Assembly: GCA_029532625.1 (NCBI GenBank)
Contig: JARFXM010000011.1
Coordinates: forward strand, 1,984,001 to 2,048,000
From: Lomentospora prolificans
Taxonomy: Eukaryota > Ascomycota > Sordariomycetes > Microascales > Microascaceae
Direction of reading: 5' to 3'
Length of the DNA: 64,000 nucleotides
Made by a program: the position numbers and the translations under genes. The notes under the pieces are model-generated. The model was given only the letters and a program-made list of their open reading frames with translations, was not told where the DNA came from and ran no database searches. How positions within the stretch are numbered: position 1 is the stretch's first letter; every line of letters starts with the position of its first letter. Shown piece by piece: positions 60,050 to 64,000 of this stretch.

Positions 60050-61895
60050 TCATAACGCTTCCCTTCCACCCATCACCTCCCGGTCGGGCGCACAAGAGTA
60101 CACTAAAACCCCGCCGCCAGCCCCCACAAGCACAGACGGCATCTCGTCCCTACCAATCCTCCCGAGCCTCAAGCAGCCGATCGGATCCGACCTCTCCCCG
60201 CCGGCAGCGACGGGAACGTAGCCCACCCTCCGACCCGAAGCCGCCGAATACACGCCCACCTTGCCGTCATCGTGGGCGGCGACGACGACTCCCAGCGCAG
60301 GATCCACATCCCAGCCCACGCGCAGCCTCACCTCGTTCTTATACTCCGGAAACGGCAGGTAGGGAAGCGCCGAGTTCTGCGGGGAACGCCCGAGCCACCT
60401 GCGGTCGTAGATGGCCATTTTGCTCTGGAGGCCCGCGGCGGCGACGCGGAAGGGATTGCCGTCGGGCGCGACGCGGAGGTGAGTTATCGAGGTGCCGTGG
60501 GAGAAGGAGGGGGGGGCGCCGTCGGAGGGCCCGACGCGTAGGTCTGCTAGCGTGACGGTGCCGCGGCGGCCGCCTGCGAGGAGGAGGTTGGGGTCGGAAG
60601 GGTGGCAGTCTGTGGAGAAGATGTCGCCGGCGGAACGGGTCTGGTGGATCCAGGAGGTGTCGCCGGTGCCGTGGAGGGCGAGGACGCCGGAGTTGGTGCC
60701 GGCGAAGCAGAAGAGGGAGGGGTGGTGTGGGGGGGAGGGGGTTGCCGTGTAGGATGTTGGTTTGTTTGACCCGGGGCCCGCGGGAAGTCTTGGGAGGCAT
60801 GCGCCGCTGACTGGAGACGTAGTTCGGAGGTTAATTGGACTTGTACGATGGCAGCGAGGTGTTAGGCCCGGGGTTGGGGGGGGGGGTGGGGAGAGGGAGG
60901 AAGGTCTCACTTCGACGTATACCCCTTAGGGGCCGCTCGTCTGCGTAGGGCGGATAGGAGATGGGCGTCAGCCAGGTGAATGTCATGAAGGCTGCGGGGT
61001 TAGATAGGCCGGCCATGAAGACGACTTGGCTGGAGGGATTGTAGTCGATTGATGAGAACTCGGGGACGATGAGCGAGGGTTGGCCTCCGGGAGGGAACTG
61101 CCAGTCGCCGTTCCTTCTAGGGTCGAAGCAGACACTGTTTGGGCAGTTAGCCGATACCGTTAAGACTAGGAGACTAGGAAACACCAATGTGTAGCGACAT
61201 ACCGGCCAGCCCTATCCGTGGGTATGTACTGCGAACACAGAACCATCCGCCCACGAGCCGAAAGTCGCCCTATCATGCTCCATTTAGTCAACCGGTCATC
61301 ACCCTCGAAACCGCCAGTCTTTCCAAGGAACTTACCAGCATAAACAGCCGGCAACGCCGACCCATTCCCGCCCCAATCCACAGCAAACGAGCCCACCAAA
61401 TCCTTCTCCCAATCGACATCCTCCCCCCAATACCCACCCCTCCCATGGCCTTCAATCTCTCGCAATACAACCAAGCCTTCACGTCCCCATGCTCCACTTC
61501 CCCCGACTGCCCAGTACATTCGGCATCGAGCACCGTCCCCACCAGGTTCCTGGTGCCCCTGGGGCCAAGGACACCTCTCCTTCGGATTGGAAGAGGCTTT
61601 CTCTTGCCGGCAGAAGTCACCAGGGCCCGCGCCTCGGCCGCTTGGCGCTTCCGGTCGGCCTTTACCGCACGCTTGCGCTTCGTGACATTGTCTGCGGACC
61701 ACGGGGCGTTGGCCGGGGCGGTGGCGCGGTTTTCGATCTTGAAGTACTTGCCCTTGGCTTCGTCTTTTTGGGGGGAGGGGTCATGCGGGAGCGCACGAAA
61801 TATTTAGTATTTGCCGCAGAGACGTTCAGTGCGTACGGGAGGGGCAGAGTTTCAAACACACCGTAGTAGAAGCCGGGGATTTCACGCGGTGGCAT
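60050..61895 (-). CDS. DCAF4-like WD-repeat protein (frame break in exon 2)
   Basis: Proposed exons: 61862-61895, 61336-61763, 61203-61269, 60911-61134 and 60050-60810, about 505 residues. The start MPPREIPGFYYD-EAKGKYFKIE matches the FYYD..YFKI opening of DCAF4/WDR21 proteins. Later parts read PSLIVPEFSSIDYNPSSQVV, TNSGVLALHGTGDTSWIHQT, IFSTDCHPSDPNLLLAGGRR, GTVTLADLRVG and a WD-like AIYDRRWLG, DDGKVGVYSAASGRR. DCAF4 family members are substrate receptors of CUL4-DDB1 ubiquitin ligases. Exon 2 is one base short for the frame: its 5' part reads in one frame, and its 3' part (DVDWEKDLVGSFAVDWGGNG) in another. The change is most simply placed at a six-base C run, 61423-61428. The last junction (acceptor at 60811) is also uncertain. 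Confidence 0.65.
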
Positions 61896-62805
61896 CTCGA
61901 GGGACTAAACTTGGTGATGTGAGCTTGATGGAGAGTAATTTCCAACTTGGCCACGTCGGCCACTGTTTGAAGTAGAGCACCTATATCTTCATAACGAGGT
62001 GGACCAATATAGTATTTCTTTTTCCTTTTTTTTTTTTTTTTTTTTTTTTTTTGATATTAGAGAGGGTTGCGGGTTGACGGAGAGGTGGGCGTGGAAACGT
62101 AGGGGAATATTGCAACGTTTAGTCGTAGTGGAGGCTTGGTCAAAAATGTTCAGTGTTGGGTATCGGCTTGCCAGAGTCTACATTAGAGATGAGCTCATCC
62201 TTTCATGGCGCGTCTTGGTCTTGCACATGTGCAACCGGCACCGCCCGCGCCCACAGCGTCAACACAACGTGGACTTTCTTCCGACTTTCGATCATAGGTC
62301 ATCTTACAAACGTATTATTATGCGAAAAATGACTTCTCTATTCTCTCTCTCTATATAATAGATATGTATGCTTTTGTGTTGCGAAAACAATTAACCCACC
62401 CAAATGAATCACGTCAAGTGCGAACGGAAATCATTTCTTTTTTTGTAATTTTGTTTTTATTCTTCTTTTCATTAACTTGTGTGGTCAACAGGGTCCAACA
62501 TGCCCCCTGGTCTATCAACTTGCTCATGTTTATTATTACCGTAGGGTAACGACAACATGCAAAAAAATTTGGACAGAGAAAAAAGTTGAGCCTAGTAAGT
62601 AGGCAGATCTATCTTGGAGCTCCAGACCCAGATGCCATTTGCTTGCGTGCAAGCTCCAGACAATCTAGTTAAGAGCCCAACGAGTATAAGATTTTGTGAT
62701 GTGGATGGAAAAGACCTGATATCAACGCTTGCATTTGCCAGTGTTGGTATCCCTTTGTCCCATCGGTCCTCCTTTTTCCCACATCTGGTATATTGTATCG
62801 TGCAT
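61896..62805. other. WD-repeat gene promoter and PMA1 3' region
   Basis: AT-rich spacer with a T27 tract at 62026-62052. The bases next to the PMA1 stop are its 3' untranslated region. No gene seen. Confidence 0.5.
62026..62052. repeat. Poly-T homopolymer (T27)
   Basis: Twenty-seven consecutive T about 130 bases upstream of the WD-repeat gene start (which is on the minus strand). Confidence 0.9.
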
Positions 62806-64000
62806 TTAAGCGGACTTCTCGTGCTGGGTAGAGACTCGCTGGAGGGAGACGACTGTAGAAGAGAGATGTTAGTTCCAAGTTCTTGAGAGCCTGATAGTGG
62901 CAGCTAGGAGATAGAGATGTAAACTTACCAAAGTCTTCAAGGGATCGCTGCTTTTGGCTGCCCTTGATAGACTTGCCGTGCATAAGGTTGTCGAAGCCTT
63001 GGCTGCCCTGGAGAAGGTAGTAGACACCGCCCAGGACGCAGAAGACACCGACGGAGAAGATCCAGATACGAACAACGGCGACAATAGAGGTGTCGCTGTT
63101 CTCGAACCAACCCCAGATGGTGAAGCAGGTGGCGATGATGTCAACGATGAGGATGGCACCGGTGAGCTGCCACGAGGGGATGGAGGACCAGAAGGGACCG
63201 TTTGCACGGGTGATGAAGATGAGCCAATTCTCAGTGAGAGAGATCTCAAGGAAGAGGACAGCATCGAGGTTACCAAAGTTCTGGACGATACCACCGTTGG
63301 GAGAGCCGGCGGCATACATGGTGGTGAGGACGATCCAGGTACCAATGGCAAGGACAACACCGAGAAGGACCGACATTCCCCAGAGCTTGGGAAGGTTCCA
63401 CTTGACGGGAGTCGACGAGTAGGGGGCGTTGTCGTAGGCAATGGCAAGGGTCGCAATATCGGCGAAAATGGCGATGAAGACAACGAGGTTGATGTTGAGC
63501 GACCTGTTAAGAATCACAATCCACAGACCAAGGAAGATCTCGAGATGGATAGACAAGGCGATACGGTAGACAACGTAAGCGTACATGCGGTGGAAAATCT
63601 GACGAGAAGTCTTGAGAGCATCAATGATAGCACCGAGACCAGGGGCAAGGAAGACAATATCGGCGGCGGAACGAGCGGCGTCGGAGGCACCCTCGACAGC
63701 AATACCAGTATCGGCCTTCTTGAGCGAGGGAGCGTCGTTGACACCGTCACCAGTCATGGCAACGAGGTAACCACGCTGCTGAAGAATCTCGACGACATTG
63801 TACTTGTGCTGGGGGAAGACCTCGGCAAAACCATCGGCAGCCTCAACGAAATCGTAGACCTCAGAGCCGGGCATATCACCGCCACCACCGAGACCGAGAC
63901 GCTCAGCGTTGTAGACGTTAGTACCGAGACCGAGCTGACGAGAGGTCTCACGAGCAATACCGACGGCATCACCAGTCAACATCTTGATGGAAAGACCGAG
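62806..64000 (-). CDS. pma1: Plasma membrane H+-ATPase PMA1, C-terminal part (cut by right edge)
   Basis: The last 372 residues of a P3A-type proton ATPase; exons 62929 to beyond 64000, and 62806-62852, with a 76-nt intron (GTAAGT..CTACAG). The P-domain is visible: [20 protein letters not shown], the hinge motif [20 protein letters not shown], and [20 protein letters not shown]. Membrane helices M5-M10 follow ([53 protein letters not shown] and others). The C-terminal autoinhibitory tail, [23 protein letters not shown], carries the Ser-Thr pair phosphorylated on glucose activation in yeast (RVST). The pump uses ATP to export H+ and builds the gradient that drives nutrient uptake. The upstream two thirds, with the DKTGT phosphorylation site, lie outside the window. 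Confidence 0.98.

Noticed and set aside
1..64000. Secondary-metabolite cluster, transposon, viral insertion, CRISPR or defence-like system
   Set aside because: No polyketide/peptide synthase, transposase, reverse transcriptase, terminal repeats, spacer arrays or NLR-type domains were found; the genes are housekeeping.

Overview
This window is nuclear DNA of a filamentous ascomycete (Pezizomycotina), most likely a sordariomycete. The genes carry short introns of 41-183 nt with GT..AG ends and CTAAC-type branch sites. They are spaced one to a few kb apart on both strands. Several proteins read closely like Neurospora/Chaetomium-type orthologues, including HSF1, the PPIL3-type cyclophilin, Nic96 and VMA6. 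All identifications come from reading the sequence; no database search was run.

Layout. 1-4 kb: a novel ORF running off the left edge and an arrestin-fold protein. 6.6-15.3 kb: a PPIL3-type cyclophilin, heat-shock factor HSF1, the spliceosomal cyclophilin CWC27 and deoxyhypusine synthase. 17-30.7 kb: a 2,188-residue SNT1/NCoR-like double-SANT corepressor, an FGGY carbohydrate kinase and the nucleoporin Nic96. 32-38.7 kb: an uncharacterised 722-residue protein and an SPX/VTC polyphosphate-complex subunit. 40-47 kb: a growth block with RPS0, mitochondrial uS15m, V-ATPase subunit d and NOP58, arranged as two head-to-head pairs. 47.8-54 kb: an intron-containing tRNA-Val(AAC), a stomatin-like SPFH protein and APC10/DOC1. 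57.5-64 kb: a bZIP/DUF3425-type regulator, a DCAF4-like WD-repeat protein with an apparent one-base frame break, and the C-terminal 372 residues of the plasma-membrane H+-ATPase PMA1, cut by the right edge.

Almost everything is core eukaryotic machinery: splicing, translation, nuclear transport, vacuole and pH, cell cycle. I see no biosynthetic cluster, transposon, virus-like element, CRISPR array or defence-like system. The points most worth a second look are the novel edge ORF, the uncharacterised 722-residue protein, the FG-rich N-terminus of Nic96, repeat-rich arms on the SNT1-like protein, a possible heat-shock element upstream of HSF1, stop-free introns that preserve the frame, and a small patch of tRNA-like sequence at 54.9-55.7 kb.
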